Both the position numbers and the translations under genes were made by a program. A DNA stretch of 64,000 nt from positions 1,116,001 to 1,180,000 of the forward strand of contig NZ_FOZS01000001.1 of the NCBI RefSeq assembly GCF_900116205.1. The letters are read 5' to 3'. The first letter of the stretch is position 1. Every line of letters begins with the position of its first letter. Positions 8,250-16,965 of the stretch are shown one piece after another. Below the pieces are notes generated by a model. That model ran no database searches. It had not been told where the DNA came from and was given only the letters and a program-made list of their open reading frames with translations. The stretch is from Halostagnicola kamekurae. Lineage in GTDB: Archaea; Halobacteriota; Halobacteria; Halobacteriales; Natrialbaceae.

Positions 8250-9452
8250 TCAACGGAGACAGGCGGCGACGACCTCGAGCATGTTCTCACCGCGGACTTC
8301 GTCCGCGAACAGCGGGACCCGGCGAACGTCGGTGCCGCGGAAGAGTTCCTGTGCCTCCGTCAGCGCCTTCTGCTGGACGTCCCAGCGGCGCTGACAGAAC
8401 TCGCAGTCGTCGAGGTTCGGCTCGAGAAAGTCGCCCTCGACGTCGTCGGTAACGTTCGAGAGTGGTTCCATCACGCGGTTGACGACGAGCGTGCCGACCG
8501 GGATGTCGAACTCCCGCAGTTGCGCGCGGAGCCGTTTTGACTCGAGGACGCTCATCTCCTCGGGAACCATCACGATCCTGAAGTCGGTCCGCTGGGGATC
8601 GCTGAGCGCGTCTCGGAGGCGTTCGATCCGCTCGCGAAGCTCTTCGAGATCCTCCATCCCGGGCTCTTGCTCAGCGTCGTCCGCGCCGCCGAACATCCCC
8701 TTGACGCCCTCGAGCATCCCGCCGATCCGCTGGCGGAGCTTCATCACTTTGCCCATCATCGAGTCCATCAGCTCCGGCAATCGGAGGAGCTTGAGGGTGT
8801 GTCCGGTCGGCGCCGTGTCCACGACGACCCGATCGAATCGGTCGTCGTCCATGTACTCTAACAGGAGTTGGACGGCCGCCGCCTCGTCGGAGCCGGGCAT
8901 GTCGCCGCCGAGCATGGCGTCCATCGGGGACTCGCCGCCGAGCAATTCGCCCATGCCGCCCATCGGACCGTCGGGACCGCCGAACGGGTCGTCGGATCCG
9001 CTCGAATCGGCGGTCGTTCCGGTGGCGTCTGCTGCGGGCTCGCCGCCGCCGTCTCCCTGCGAGAAGATCGTATCGGCGTCCTCGAGCGCCGCTTCGGGAT
9101 CGATCTCGGCGGCGTACAGCGGCGCGTCGTCGCGGATCCGGGTCGGTTCCGCGGGGATATCCGTCTCGTAGGTGTCCGAGAGCGAGTGGGCGGGATCGGT
9201 CGACACGACGAGCGTGCGAACGCCGCGCTGGGCGCTGTCTAGGGCCGTCGACGCCGCCATCGTGGTCTTGCCGACGCCGCCTTTCCCCCCGTAGAGGACG
9301 TACTCCGGCCCGTCTACGGGTTCGTCGCTCGGTTCGACGTCGACCGTCCGGCGCTGGTCTTCCTCCGCGACGGAATCGGTCGGCGTCACCTCGATCGTGT
9401 GGTCGTCGTCCTCGTTCGTCTCCTCGACCGGGTCGACGTCGAGTCCGCTCAT
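8250..9452 (-). CDS. Get3/ArsA-family ATPase
   Basis: This 400-residue cytoplasmic ATPase carries the deviant P-loop GGKGGVGKTT (about residues 55-64), a switch-like STDPAHSLSD and the family signature DTAPTGHTLKLLRLPE. A CEFC pair near residue 350 matches the zinc CxxC of Get3 dimers, so a tail-anchored protein targeting role is more likely than arsenite transport. There is a 45-residue acidic N-terminal extension and a Gly/Met/Asp-rich insertion of about 60 residues (including GGPDGPMGGMGELLGG) between the P-loop region and the signature. It is a single gene with no arsenic genes beside it. Confidence 0.88.
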   Translation of the reverse strand: MSGLDVDPVEETNEDDDHTIEVTPTDSVAEEDQRRTVDVEPSDEPVDGPEYVLYGGKGGVGKTTMAASTALDSAQRGVRTLVVSTDPAHSLSDTYETDIPAEPTRIRDDAPLYAAEIDPEAALEDADTIFSQGDGGGEPAADATGTTADSSGSDDPFGGPDGPMGGMGELLGGESPMDAMLGGDMPGSDEAAAVQLLLEYMDDDRFDRVVVDTAPTGHTLKLLRLPELMDSMMGKVMKLRQRIGGMLEGVKGMFGGADDAEQEPGMEDLEELRERIERLRDALSDPQRTDFRIVMVPEEMSVLESKRLRAQLREFDIPVGTLVVNRVMEPLSNVTDDVEGDFLEPNLDDCEFCQRRWDVQQKALTEAQELFRGTDVRRVPLFADEVRGENMLEVVAACLR

Positions 9453-9661
9453 ACCTGCGGGTATCCCGTCCAGACACGAGTACCCGTCGGTCCGTTTTCA
9501 TCGCGCCGCTCACCGCAGTTGCGAGAGACGGCCTGGGCGAATCGAACCGTCTTCAAACCGCCGTTTCGCGTGAGCATACCCTCATCGATATCCCGTCGCT
9601 GAGGCGTACTAGGTGTATTAACACCGGTAAACGAACCTGTTCGTCTAGGGGATACGGTTAT

Positions 9662-10009
9662 ATGCGGGATCGTGGTCCGATGACGCGAACCGATCGTTCA
9701 ATGACGACTCCACCCATCCCCACAACGACCGACCCCAGACGCTCTACCGAATTCGAACGCGCTACCGGGCCCGACCGCGCCGCTCGAGACGCGGGCCCGT
9801 TTCCGTACGCCGGTTCCGTGTCCGAACGCGGCCTCGAGACCCCACTCGCGACTCGGACCGACACGCGGTCTCCCCGTGCTCTCCACTCGAGCGCCGGACG
9901 AGCGGGGCCGACCGGATCGACCGCCTGCCCCGACTGCGGCACCGAGACGGTCAACGGCGCCGGCCTGTTCGCGTGTTCGCAGTGTGACTGGTCGGGGTCG
10001 CTCCGATAG
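9662..10009 (+). CDS. Small CPxCG zinc-finger protein
   Basis: The 115-residue frame ends with a zinc ribbon, ACPDCGTETVNGAGLFACSQC, in which two Cys pairs should bind one zinc. The rest is low-complexity Arg/Thr/Pro/Ser-rich sequence. Such small zinc proteins are common in haloarchaea, with unknown roles. The start is uncertain: a TATA-like GTTATA overlaps 9656-9661, which would favour an in-frame ATG at 9680 or 9701 over 9662. Confidence 0.6.
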   Translation: MRDRGPMTRTDRSMTTPPIPTTTDPRRSTEFERATGPDRAARDAGPFPYAGSVSERGLETPLATRTDTRSPRALHSSAGRAGPTGSTACPDCGTETVNGAGLFACSQCDWSGSLR

Positions 10010-10043
10010 CCCGCTTCGGCGGTGGGAGCGGAGAGACGCCCGA

Positions 10044-11144
10044 TCACCCGAAGTACTCGACGAGTCGGTCGGCCGCGTCCTCGACGCGCGGCGTCACGAG
10101 CGCGAAGCGAAGCCAGTCCTCGCGCGCACTTCCGAAGGCGTTCCCCGGCATGCCGGCGACGCCCGCCTCGTCGATCAGTCGTTCGACGTTCTCGAGCGTG
10201 CCGGGGAAGCCGTCGAATCGAACCAGCACGTAGAACGAACCGCTGGGTTTCGTGTACGTCGCACCCGCCCGCTCGAGGGCGGCGGTGAACGTCTCGACGC
10301 GCTCGCGAAGACGGTCTCGATTGGCCTGGTAGTAGTCGGGGCCCGTTTCACGCAGCGCGTGCAAGACGGCGTGCTGGGCGGGCCGGCTGCCGGCGACGTT
10401 GACCAGCATGTGACGACTTCTCGCGCTCTCGACCAAATTTTTCGGGAAGACGGCGTAGCCGACTCGAAACCCCGTGATCGCCATCGACTTCGAAAACGAG
10501 TTGGTAACGATCCGGTGATCGGAGTCGACCGAGAGCGCGCTGGCGAAGGCCCCCGAGAGGTCGAAGTGATCGTAGACCTCGTCGCTCACGAGCACCGCGT
10601 CGTTTTCCTCGGCGATCGAAACCAGTTCGCGAACCGTCTCCTCGGGATAGACCGCACCGGTGGGGTTGTTCGGCGAGTTGACCACGATGGCGGCGGTCTC
10701 GGCGCTCGCCGCCGATCGAACGTCGTCCGGGTCGAGCCGTCCCGCGTCGTCGGTTTCGACGTAGGTCTGGGTCCCCTCGAGCATGGTCGTCTTCCCGGGA
10801 TAGTACGGGTAGACCGGATCGGTCAGGATGACCTCGGACCCGCTGTCCCGCTCGAGAGCACGGGCCATCGCGAGGTAGTTCGCCTCGCCGGCTCCGTTGG
10901 TGACGACGACCTGTGAAACGTCCACGTTCCGGCGCGCGGCGATCTCCTCGCGCAGCTCGCGGAGCCCGTCGCTGGGCGGGTACTGAAACTGCTCGGGGTC
11001 GGCGCCGGCGTACTCGGAGAGCCCCTCTCGAAGCGCCGCGGGTGGCTCCCAGTCCGGGTTGCCGCTAACCATGTCGATGACGTCGCCGTCGGCATCGGCC
11101 GCGTACTGCATCACGCGAAAGAAAAGCGGCGTCTCGTAGTCCAT
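10044..11144 (-). CDS. Pyridoxal-phosphate aminotransferase, class I/II
   Basis: This 366-residue enzyme has the fold-type I aminotransferase layout. The substrate segment SGNPDWEPP, the cofactor loop NGAGEANYLAMA, the NSPNNPTGAVYP motif, SDEVYDHF and the Schiff-base lysine in NSFSKSMAITGFRVGY are all present, and the C-terminal Arg in WLRFALVTPR should bind the substrate carboxylate. It transfers amino groups between an amino acid and a 2-oxoacid; the specific pair is not evident. I chose the ATG at 11144 because upstream residues are low-complexity. It is divergent from pncC with 126 nt between the starts. Confidence 0.88.
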   Translation of the reverse strand: MDYETPLFFRVMQYAADADGDVIDMVSGNPDWEPPAALREGLSEYAGADPEQFQYPPSDGLRELREEIAARRNVDVSQVVVTNGAGEANYLAMARALERDSGSEVILTDPVYPYYPGKTTMLEGTQTYVETDDAGRLDPDDVRSAASAETAAIVVNSPNNPTGAVYPEETVRELVSIAEENDAVLVSDEVYDHFDLSGAFASALSVDSDHRIVTNSFSKSMAITGFRVGYAVFPKNLVESARSRHMLVNVAGSRPAQHAVLHALRETGPDYYQANRDRLRERVETFTAALERAGATYTKPSGSFYVLVRFDGFPGTLENVERLIDEAGVAGMPGNAFGSAREDWLRFALVTPRVEDAADRLVEYFG

Positions 11145-11270
11145 GCGTTCGTGTGAGCGCCGACGGGTCGTGGATCTTTCGACACGCGGGAGGGAGGCAG
11201 GTACCGCCGAACTCGACGGCGGACCCACCTCACCGGTTCATTCAAACTGCCGGCTCTCGACCACTCGAGT

Positions 11271-11786
11271 ATGAACGACGACATCGATCGCGAGCTTCCG
11301 ATGCGGGTCGGCGACGCGCTCCGAGACGCCGAGGAGACCCTCGCCGTGGCCGAATCCTGTACCGGCGGGCTGATCGGCGCGACGATCACGGCGATTCCGG
11401 GCGCCAGCGACTACTTCGAAGCCGGGCTGACGACCTACGCGTACGACGCAAAGCGCCGCCACCTCGGGGTGAGCCGCGAGGCGCTCGACGAACACGGCGC
11501 GGTCTCCGAACCCGTCGCGCTCGAGATGGCTCGAGGCGTTCGAGACGTGACCGACGTGACGTGGGGACTCTCGGTAACGGGGGTCGCCGGCCCAACCGGC
11601 GGAACCGACGCCGACCCCGTCGGGACCGTCTACGTCGGCGTCTCCTACGCCGGACCGTGGGGAACCAATACCTCGGAGGCGACCGTCTCCCGTTACGAGT
11701 TCGACGGCGATCGGGCGGTCATTCGAGCGAAAACGGTCGAACAGGCGCTCGAGGACCTGATCGCCGCGATCGATCGAATTCACTGA
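11271..11786 (+). CDS. pncC: Nicotinamide-nucleotide amidase, CinA C-terminal domain (PncC)
   Basis: This 171-residue protein is a stand-alone CinA C-terminal domain. The AVAESCTGGLIGA segment, GLTTYAYDAKRRHLGV and SVTGVAGPTGGTDADPVGTV are strong family motifs. The enzyme deamidates nicotinamide mononucleotide to nicotinate mononucleotide in NAD recycling. The length is right for the single-domain form, and no MoaB-like N-terminal domain is present. Confidence 0.9.
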   Translation: MNDDIDRELPMRVGDALRDAEETLAVAESCTGGLIGATITAIPGASDYFEAGLTTYAYDAKRRHLGVSREALDEHGAVSEPVALEMARGVRDVTDVTWGLSVTGVAGPTGGTDADPVGTVYVGVSYAGPWGTNTSEATVSRYEFDGDRAVIRAKTVEQALEDLIAAIDRIH

Positions 11787-11863
11787 GAGTGACTCGTACA
11801 GGGTCGGCCGTGGCGCGTCTCGACAGAAAGCTATTCCGTCCGTCGGTTCCCAGCCTCCGGTAG

Positions 11864-12358
11864 ATGAACAAGAAGGGACACGTTCTCAATGCGGCCCTGT
11901 TGAGCATCGGGTTGGGGTACCTGCTCGAGCCGTCGGGGACCGAAGAGACGTTCGCGACGGTTCTGATGATCGGCGTTCCCGTCACCCTCGGGGCGCTCTT
12001 TCCCGACGTCGACACCGCGTTCGGAAAACACCGAAAGACGCTGCATAACCTGCCGATTCTGGTCGCGTTCGTCGCATTCCCGTATTTCTTCGAGAACCTC
12101 CAGTACGTCTGGATCGGGATCCTCACCCACTACGTGCTCGACGTCGCCGGGAGCAAGCGCGGTATCGCGCTCTTCTATCCGCTCTGGTCCGAGGAGTTCG
12201 GACTTCCGGTCGGCGTCGCCGTCAAGAGCAGGATGGCCGATCTGGTGACCGTCGTCGTCACCGGCGCGGAACTGGTCGTCGCCGCGATCATCATCTACCG
12301 GATTCCGCAGTTGAGTCTCGAGTTGGGCGGACAGGCGATCGGAACCGTGCTTGGATAG
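11864..12358 (+). CDS. Membrane-bound YdjM-type metal-dependent hydrolase
   Basis: This 164-residue integral membrane protein has several hydrophobic segments. The likely metal ligands of the YdjM/LexA-associated hydrolase family are visible: an early His (KKGHVLNA), LGALFPDVDTAFG, HKTLHN-like KHRKTLHNLP and a later ILTHYVLDVAG. The biological substrate of these hydrolases is not known to me. It sits alone between pncC and a DUF6498 membrane protein in the same direction. Confidence 0.8.
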   Translation: MNKKGHVLNAALLSIGLGYLLEPSGTEETFATVLMIGVPVTLGALFPDVDTAFGKHRKTLHNLPILVAFVAFPYFFENLQYVWIGILTHYVLDVAGSKRGIALFYPLWSEEFGLPVGVAVKSRMADLVTVVVTGAELVVAAIIIYRIPQLSLELGGQAIGTVLG

Positions 12359-12484
12359 CCCTCGGAACGAGGCCATCGTCGCCATCGCAGTCCTCGGCAA
12401 CGACGCTCGAGCAGAGTGGTTGTTCGCCCAGACCGAAGACCCATATCGAAACAGTTTGGTGACACGAATGCGGGCGTTGACTCA

Positions 12485-13750
12485 ATGCAGCTCTCGCGGG
12501 ACACGATGTTCGGGAGGCAGGCGCTGCTCTGGTGGGCCGTGCTCTCGAACGCGCTTTCGTTCCTCGGCGTTTTGCTCTGGAACTGGGACGTTACGACGCT
12601 GGTCTCGGTCTACTGGCTCGAGATCGGAATCGGACTGTTCTGGGCGACTCTCAAAGCCGGGTTCGCCGAGCGACCCGCCGACTATTCGTCGGAGATGTTT
12701 CTGTTCGGTGCGTTCCGGTACCGAAGGGGCGGCGTTTCGATTCCGCGAACGGATCTCGTGTGGTACCTTCACAATCTTCCGATAGTCGCCATTGCAGGGG
12801 TTGGCTTTGGCGGCGCGTGGATTACTATCGGCCTGCTGGCTATCGGACAGATGCCTGGGTTTCAGGAAGTTGTCCAACCCGGATCCGGGACCCTCTACTC
12901 GGTGCTTGTCGTCGGAATCAGTCTCTTCGTCGGTAACGGCTGGAAGACGATGTCGACCTACGTGAGTGGCCGGCGGTACCGTGAGCTAAACGCACAACAA
13001 GTCCTCCAAGATGCGCTCTGGCCGCTGTGGACTCTCGGGACTGTCATTATCGTCGTCGCACCCACCGTCGCTGGGGAAATAACGGCGCTCCTTTTTCTCG
13101 CCTCGCTACTCGTCGTGAAGTTCGCGTTCGATCTCGTCTGGACATTCTACGGGACGATGCTGTCGTTCGAGGAGGAACTCGGCGGCTCGCTCGAGGTCGA
13201 CAAGACCGGAACCGGTCACGAGTGGGACCCGCGCCCGCTCGAGGAATCACGTCCTACAGACTCGATTCGATCGCACAGACTCGGTGTTCTTCTCGGCGGG
13301 GTGACGAACGGCGTCCGGTCGCTGGCGGGCACGCTCGTGGGCCTGTTCGGCGGGTGGGTTTGCTTCGTTCTCGTGATGGGCGCCGACCTCGTGGTTCTCG
13401 AGTGGCTCGCGGTCGCCCTCGCATTGTTGGGCGGGCTCGGCGTCTTCGATCATGTCCTCAGGCACTGGTGGACGAGGTACCAATTCGACGAAACCGACGA
13501 TCTCGTCTGCTACGGCGCGCGGTCTGCCGGGCCGCACTGGCGACTCGATTTCGATCGGATCGAGTCACTCGAGCAGGACAGTTCCACCCCGGATCGACTG
13601 CTAGGAACGACGACGCTTCGCATCGATCTCGAAAACGGGGAACGGACGATTCGACTGCCACACCTCGAGAAGAGCAACGTTCAGAAGATCGAGGAGACGA
13701 TCGGCACGTCAGCGGCGGATGCGAAACGCGCCGCGATTGGTACACCCTGA
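12485..13750 (+). CDS. DUF6498-type multi-pass membrane protein
   Basis: This 421-residue protein has about seven hydrophobic segments in the first 320 residues and a soluble C-terminal part that may be PH-like (CYGARSAGPHWRLDFDRIES). The start at the ATG at 12485 precedes MQLSRDTMFGRQALLWWAV; upstream in-frame sequence is unlike protein. The front part (VYWLEIGIGLFWATLKAG) matches my recollection of DUF6498. No catalytic motif is recognised and the function is unknown. Confidence 0.75.
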   Translation: MQLSRDTMFGRQALLWWAVLSNALSFLGVLLWNWDVTTLVSVYWLEIGIGLFWATLKAGFAERPADYSSEMFLFGAFRYRRGGVSIPRTDLVWYLHNLPIVAIAGVGFGGAWITIGLLAIGQMPGFQEVVQPGSGTLYSVLVVGISLFVGNGWKTMSTYVSGRRYRELNAQQVLQDALWPLWTLGTVIIVVAPTVAGEITALLFLASLLVVKFAFDLVWTFYGTMLSFEEELGGSLEVDKTGTGHEWDPRPLEESRPTDSIRSHRLGVLLGGVTNGVRSLAGTLVGLFGGWVCFVLVMGADLVVLEWLAVALALLGGLGVFDHVLRHWWTRYQFDETDDLVCYGARSAGPHWRLDFDRIESLEQDSSTPDRLLGTTTLRIDLENGERTIRLPHLEKSNVQKIEETIGTSAADAKRAAIGTP

Positions 13751-13753
13751 GAA

Positions 13754-14689
13754 CTACTGGCTGTCCGCGTCGTGTTGGTTCGGCGTCCACTCCTGGCAAG
13801 GGTCCATGTCCTTCATCCCGCCGTCGTGGTAGCCGCAGTAGGGGACCATGCCCGAGTCGGTCCGGACGTACTCGAAGTGGTGGCAATTTCCGCAGTACCG
13901 GTCCGCCGGTTCGACCGGGCTCTCGGGCTGGACGGGGGTGTCTACGAGTTCCGCGTCCCGGCCGTCGCCCGTCTCGAGCGGCGACTCGAGCGATTCCGGT
14001 TCCGAACCGCCGTCGCTGGTCGGGACCGCCCCCGGTCCGGCTGGCGCGCCGTTCGTTCCACTCCCGCCGGCCGAGCGCATCTTCGAATCGCCGTCGACGT
14101 TCGTCTGCGTCTCGACGTCGCCGTCGGGATCGGCCCCGAAGAGGCCGACGCCGCCGAGCGCGCCGCCGCTCGAGTTGTCCACCTCGACGACTTTCGTTTC
14201 GCCCCGTCGAGTCACGTTCATCTCGAGCATCCCGCCTGGATCGTTCCGCGTCTTGAAGTTGACGACGGCGATGAACAGACAACAGACGGTGATGAACAGA
14301 CCGAGGAGATAGACGACCGAAACGTGGAGTGTGAGTTGTTCGCCGTGTCCCCGCCAGTGGTACGGATACGCGTACGCGAACATGGCGACGCCGAGCGTGC
14401 AGAGACTCGTCCCGATCGCGGCCGCTGCCTTGACCCGACGCGAGGCGGGCAAGACGATGAAGACGCCGACGAACGCGGTCGGGACGCCGATGCCGGCCAT
14501 GATTCCGGCCCCGCGAATCGGCCCCAGCGGATGGGGGAAGTACGACGAGAAAAAGTCGGTCGTCGCGACGAAGACGGCGACGACCGCCAGCATCGCCCCG
14601 AGAGCGACGAGCACCGCGCCCGCGTACAGCCGTCGGAGGCTCGACACCTCCCGTTCGTTTCCTCGATAGACCTCCGTCAGGCTGGTCAT
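13754..14689 (-). CDS. DUF7139-like membrane protein with a C-terminal zinc ribbon
   Basis: This 311-residue protein has four hydrophobic segments in the first 145 residues, then a long Gly/Ser/Pro/Asp-rich linker, and ends in a Cys-rich module: YCGNCHHFEYVR, then PYCGYHDGG and a final Cys in DPCQEW. The Cys/His set should bind zinc. The arrangement (membrane anchor plus cytoplasmic zinc knuckle) is typical of a conserved haloarchaeal family of unknown function. It converges on the DUF6498 gene with 3 nt between the stops. Confidence 0.75.
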   Translation of the reverse strand: MTSLTEVYRGNEREVSSLRRLYAGAVLVALGAMLAVVAVFVATTDFFSSYFPHPLGPIRGAGIMAGIGVPTAFVGVFIVLPASRRVKAAAAIGTSLCTLGVAMFAYAYPYHWRGHGEQLTLHVSVVYLLGLFITVCCLFIAVVNFKTRNDPGGMLEMNVTRRGETKVVEVDNSSGGALGGVGLFGADPDGDVETQTNVDGDSKMRSAGGSGTNGAPAGPGAVPTSDGGSEPESLESPLETGDGRDAELVDTPVQPESPVEPADRYCGNCHHFEYVRTDSGMVPYCGYHDGGMKDMDPCQEWTPNQHDADSQ

Positions 14690-15007
14690 GATACAGCGGT
14701 TGGTACTCGGGCCACAAAAAATGATACGTCAGACAAGTCTCGAAATTCTGGGGGAACTGACCGTCTCGATCGATCACTCGCGTTGGACGTTTGCCCGACT
14801 CGAGTCGGATTCGCTTTCCACTCGAGACGGATTCGCGTCCCGCTCGAAGACGAACCGACTGTCTGGAGACGAGACTCAGTGCTCGAGGATGGGAACCGCG
14901 CCAGTGTGGGCACTCGAGCGCGCTCGTCGCCGCGCGCGGATGCTGCGGCCCCGTCGAATACCGACCGAAGCGAAAGCTTGAATCGACGGCCTTGCCAAGT
15001 CCCACCC

Positions 15008-15292
15008 ATGAGCGACGAGGAGGAGGAGGAACCAGCGGTGACACTCGGCGAACGAACGGCGGTCGACGGAGCGCCCCTCGCCCGCGTGAGTTCTCGGCTC
15101 ACCTGGCCCAAAGAAAAGAGCGAGGTCGACCGACTCGAGGGCGACAGCGTCGTTCGGACGCCGGACGGTCCGCGGGAACTCTCCGAGATACTCGCCGACG
15201 TGGACGAGACCTACTTCGAGCGCTACCAGGAGTTCGAAACGCACGTCAGGGACGTCATCGGGACCGGCCCCATCCAGACGGCGGACGAGTAA
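15008..15292 (+). CDS. DUF5789-type small acidic protein
   Basis: This 94-residue protein begins with a run of Glu residues and contains SRLTWPKEKSEVDRLEGDS and TPDGPRELSEILADVDETYF, which I associate with the haloarchaeal DUF5789 family. It is acidic and soluble, and its function is unknown. It is followed after 6 nt by the GTG start of a CPBP membrane protein, so the two probably share a transcript. A TATA-like AAAGCTTGAA lies about 25 nt before the ATG. Confidence 0.75.
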   Translation: MSDEEEEEPAVTLGERTAVDGAPLARVSSRLTWPKEKSEVDRLEGDSVVRTPDGPRELSEILADVDETYFERYQEFETHVRDVIGTGPIQTADE

Positions 15293-15298
15293 CCACCC

Positions 15299-15994
15299 GT
15301 GGCGACCGAAGACGCGACTGCCGGTGGCTGGGTTCGCGATCAGTTCGACCGCCTCTCGTGGGTCCAGAAGTCGCTGCTACTCGGCGCGATACTGACGATC
15401 ATCTGGATGCGGGTCGTTCCGCCGGAGCTGGGCGAGCGCGTCGTCGTCGACAGCGTCCTGTTGATCGGCGGCCCGCTCGCGCTGGGGCTGACCCACGGCC
15501 GGCGCATCGGCTGGACCGTCGACCGAGCGGCGATCCGAAACGCCGTCGCGCTCTCGCTTTTCGTCCTGCCGTTTTATCTCGTGGGATCGACCCTCCCGAC
15601 GATCCGGAGCTTCTACCCGATGTGGGAGACGTCGGCCGCCCTCGGCGAGTTCGTTCCGCACGCGATCAAACTCTTCACGCTCGCGCTCGCCGCGGAAACG
15701 TACTACCGGGGACTGCTCTGTGTTGGGGTGCGAGAGCTCGGATACAAGGCGATTTTCATCAGCCCGATCGTCTACATGATTCACCACTCCTCGAAGCCGC
15801 CGATCGAGTTCTTACTCTCCGGGCCGACGGACGTCCTCTTCGGCGCAGTCGACTACAACTCTGGGTCGATACTCCCGTCGGTCATCGCCCACGGCGTCGG
15901 TCTCGTCTTCCTCGACTGGCTGGTGTTACACGAGCCGCTTTTCGACCCGGCACCACTCCTCGAGGCCATTAGCTGGCTCCCCGTTCCGCTGTGA
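15299..15994 (+). CDS. CPBP (CAAX/Abi) family membrane protein
   Basis: This 231-residue membrane protein begins with GTG, 6 nt after the DUF5789 stop. It has six to seven hydrophobic segments. The CPBP protease motifs are recognisable but altered: motif 1 reads AETYYRG instead of EExxxR, motif 2 is SPIVYMIHHSS, and the last motif is AHGVGLVFLDW. The first Glu of motif 1 is therefore missing, which may reduce or abolish peptidase activity. The family cleaves near membrane-proximal sites of prenylated or small peptides; the substrate here is unknown. Confidence 0.75.
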   Translation: MATEDATAGGWVRDQFDRLSWVQKSLLLGAILTIIWMRVVPPELGERVVVDSVLLIGGPLALGLTHGRRIGWTVDRAAIRNAVALSLFVLPFYLVGSTLPTIRSFYPMWETSAALGEFVPHAIKLFTLALAAETYYRGLLCVGVRELGYKAIFISPIVYMIHHSSKPPIEFLLSGPTDVLFGAVDYNSGSILPSVIAHGVGLVFLDWLVLHEPLFDPAPLLEAISWLPVPL

Positions 15995-16127
15995 GCGATT
16001 CGAATTCGTTTCCCGGTCGAGTTGCGTTGCCGTTGTCAACACACGGATCTGATCTCGAGCGAGGATTCGGTTCGGGAGGGTGTTCGATTCGGCACGATTT
16101 TTCAGGCCCGAACGCGAACTATCGTCC

Positions 16128-16565
16128 ATGGCGCTTCCAATCGATCCGACCGCTATCGATCCCGAAGACTACGGCGAACACAAGGCAGTCCTCGAGATGG
16201 ATCACGAGGAAGCCATCGAGCACACGCGCGAGGTCTTCGAGGCGGAGGGGTTCGGTGTCCCGGCCGAGTTCTCGCCGTCGGATCTGCTCAACGAGAAAGT
16301 CGACGCCGATCGGGACCCCTACTACGTCCTCGGTGCCTGTAATCCGAATATTGCCGATCAGGTCCTCGACGTGACCGAGAAGATGGGCGGGCTCTTTCCC
16401 TGCAACGTCGTCATCTGGGAGGAATCGCCGGGACGACAGGTCGTCTACCACATCTCGATCATGAAAATCGCTCGCCTGCTCGGCATCGCCCCCGACGACG
16501 AGAACTGGCAGGACATCGTCGACGAAACGGGCGAGATGGTCGATACCGCGTACTCGAACCTCTAG
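16128..16565 (+). CDS. DUF302 family protein
   Basis: This 145-residue soluble protein carries the DUF302 pattern: HEEAIEHTREVFEAEGFGV, EKVDADRDPYYVLGACNP, then FPCNVVIWEESPG. DUF302 proteins are small alpha/beta folds of unclear role, in some organisms linked to redox or heavy-metal systems. The ATG at 16128 is chosen over an upstream in-frame ATG at 16080 because the promoter-like TTTTTC at about 16099-16104 lies between them. The stop is followed by a T-rich run (CTTTTTTC near 16571) that may end transcription. Confidence 0.8.
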   Translation: MALPIDPTAIDPEDYGEHKAVLEMDHEEAIEHTREVFEAEGFGVPAEFSPSDLLNEKVDADRDPYYVLGACNPNIADQVLDVTEKMGGLFPCNVVIWEESPGRQVVYHISIMKIARLLGIAPDDENWQDIVDETGEMVDTAYSNL

Positions 16566-16566
16566 A

Positions 16567-16580
16567 TCGCGCTTTTTTCG
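16567..16580 (+). terminator. T-rich transcription stop after the DUF302 gene
   Basis: Just after the DUF302 stop codon there is a run of six T residues in GCGCTTTTTTCG. T-runs of this kind serve as terminators in archaea without needing a hairpin. Confidence 0.45.
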
Positions 16581-16628
16581 AACCCGTCCCCCGCCGATCG
16601 CCGTGGAGCGAGGGAGTTCAGACGAGAA

Positions 16629-16910
16629 TCACGGCTCGCTCGAGTCGGTCTCGTCCTCAGGTGTGGTGGGCTCGTCGACACCAGCGCTCGACTCCTCAGC
16701 GGGCGTGTTTGGCCCCTCAGCGGGCCCGTTCGAGCCCTCGGCGAGGCCGGCCTCTTCCTCGAGTTCCTCGATGTAGCGCTCGCCGTCGTATTGGACGTAG
16801 CCCGTGTAGAGCATGATGAGCCCGAACAGGACCAGCGGGACGCCGAACAACAGGAACAGCGCCGCGAGCGCGGTGAGGAGGTCGGGCGGGAGGGGTCCCT
16901 GAGCGATCAT
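16629..16910 (-). CDS. Small single-pass membrane protein with acidic tail
   Basis: This 93-residue protein has a hydrophobic helix at about residues 10-38 (LLTALAALFLLFGVPLVLFG), then YVQYDGERYIEELEEEAGL and a Glu/Pro/Thr-rich tail. The YDGERYIEELE segment after the membrane helix looks like a conserved haloarchaeal small-protein feature, but I cannot name a function. It is divergent from the methyltransferase gene and apparently uses the same TATA-like element. Confidence 0.7.
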   Translation of the reverse strand: MIAQGPLPPDLLTALAALFLLFGVPLVLFGLIMLYTGYVQYDGERYIEELEEEAGLAEGSNGPAEGPNTPAEESSAGVDEPTTPEDETDSSEP

Positions 16911-16926
16911 ACGCTCGTTCTGTGTC

Positions 16927-16945
16927 GAACCGGCTAAAGTAGTTC
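16927..16945. promoter_or_regulatory. Shared, near-symmetrical TATA element for a divergent gene pair
   Basis: The sequence GGCTAAAGTAGTT at about 16931-16943 reads CTAAAG on the plus strand and CTACTTTAGCC on the minus strand. It sits about 30 nt before the methyltransferase ATG (16966) and about 26 nt before the small membrane protein ATG (16910). No other TATA-like element fits either gene in this 55-nt spacer. Confidence 0.5.
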
Positions 16946-16965
16946 CGTTCGTTGACGGCCACACG

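Noticed and set aside
13458-15044. Long open frames of about 500 codons on both strands around 13,460-15,290
   Set aside because: They are antisense or out-of-frame shadows of the DUF7139-like gene and neighbours; translations are Arg/Ala/Asp-rich without motifs. Only the last 94 codons of the plus frame (15008-15292) form a real gene.
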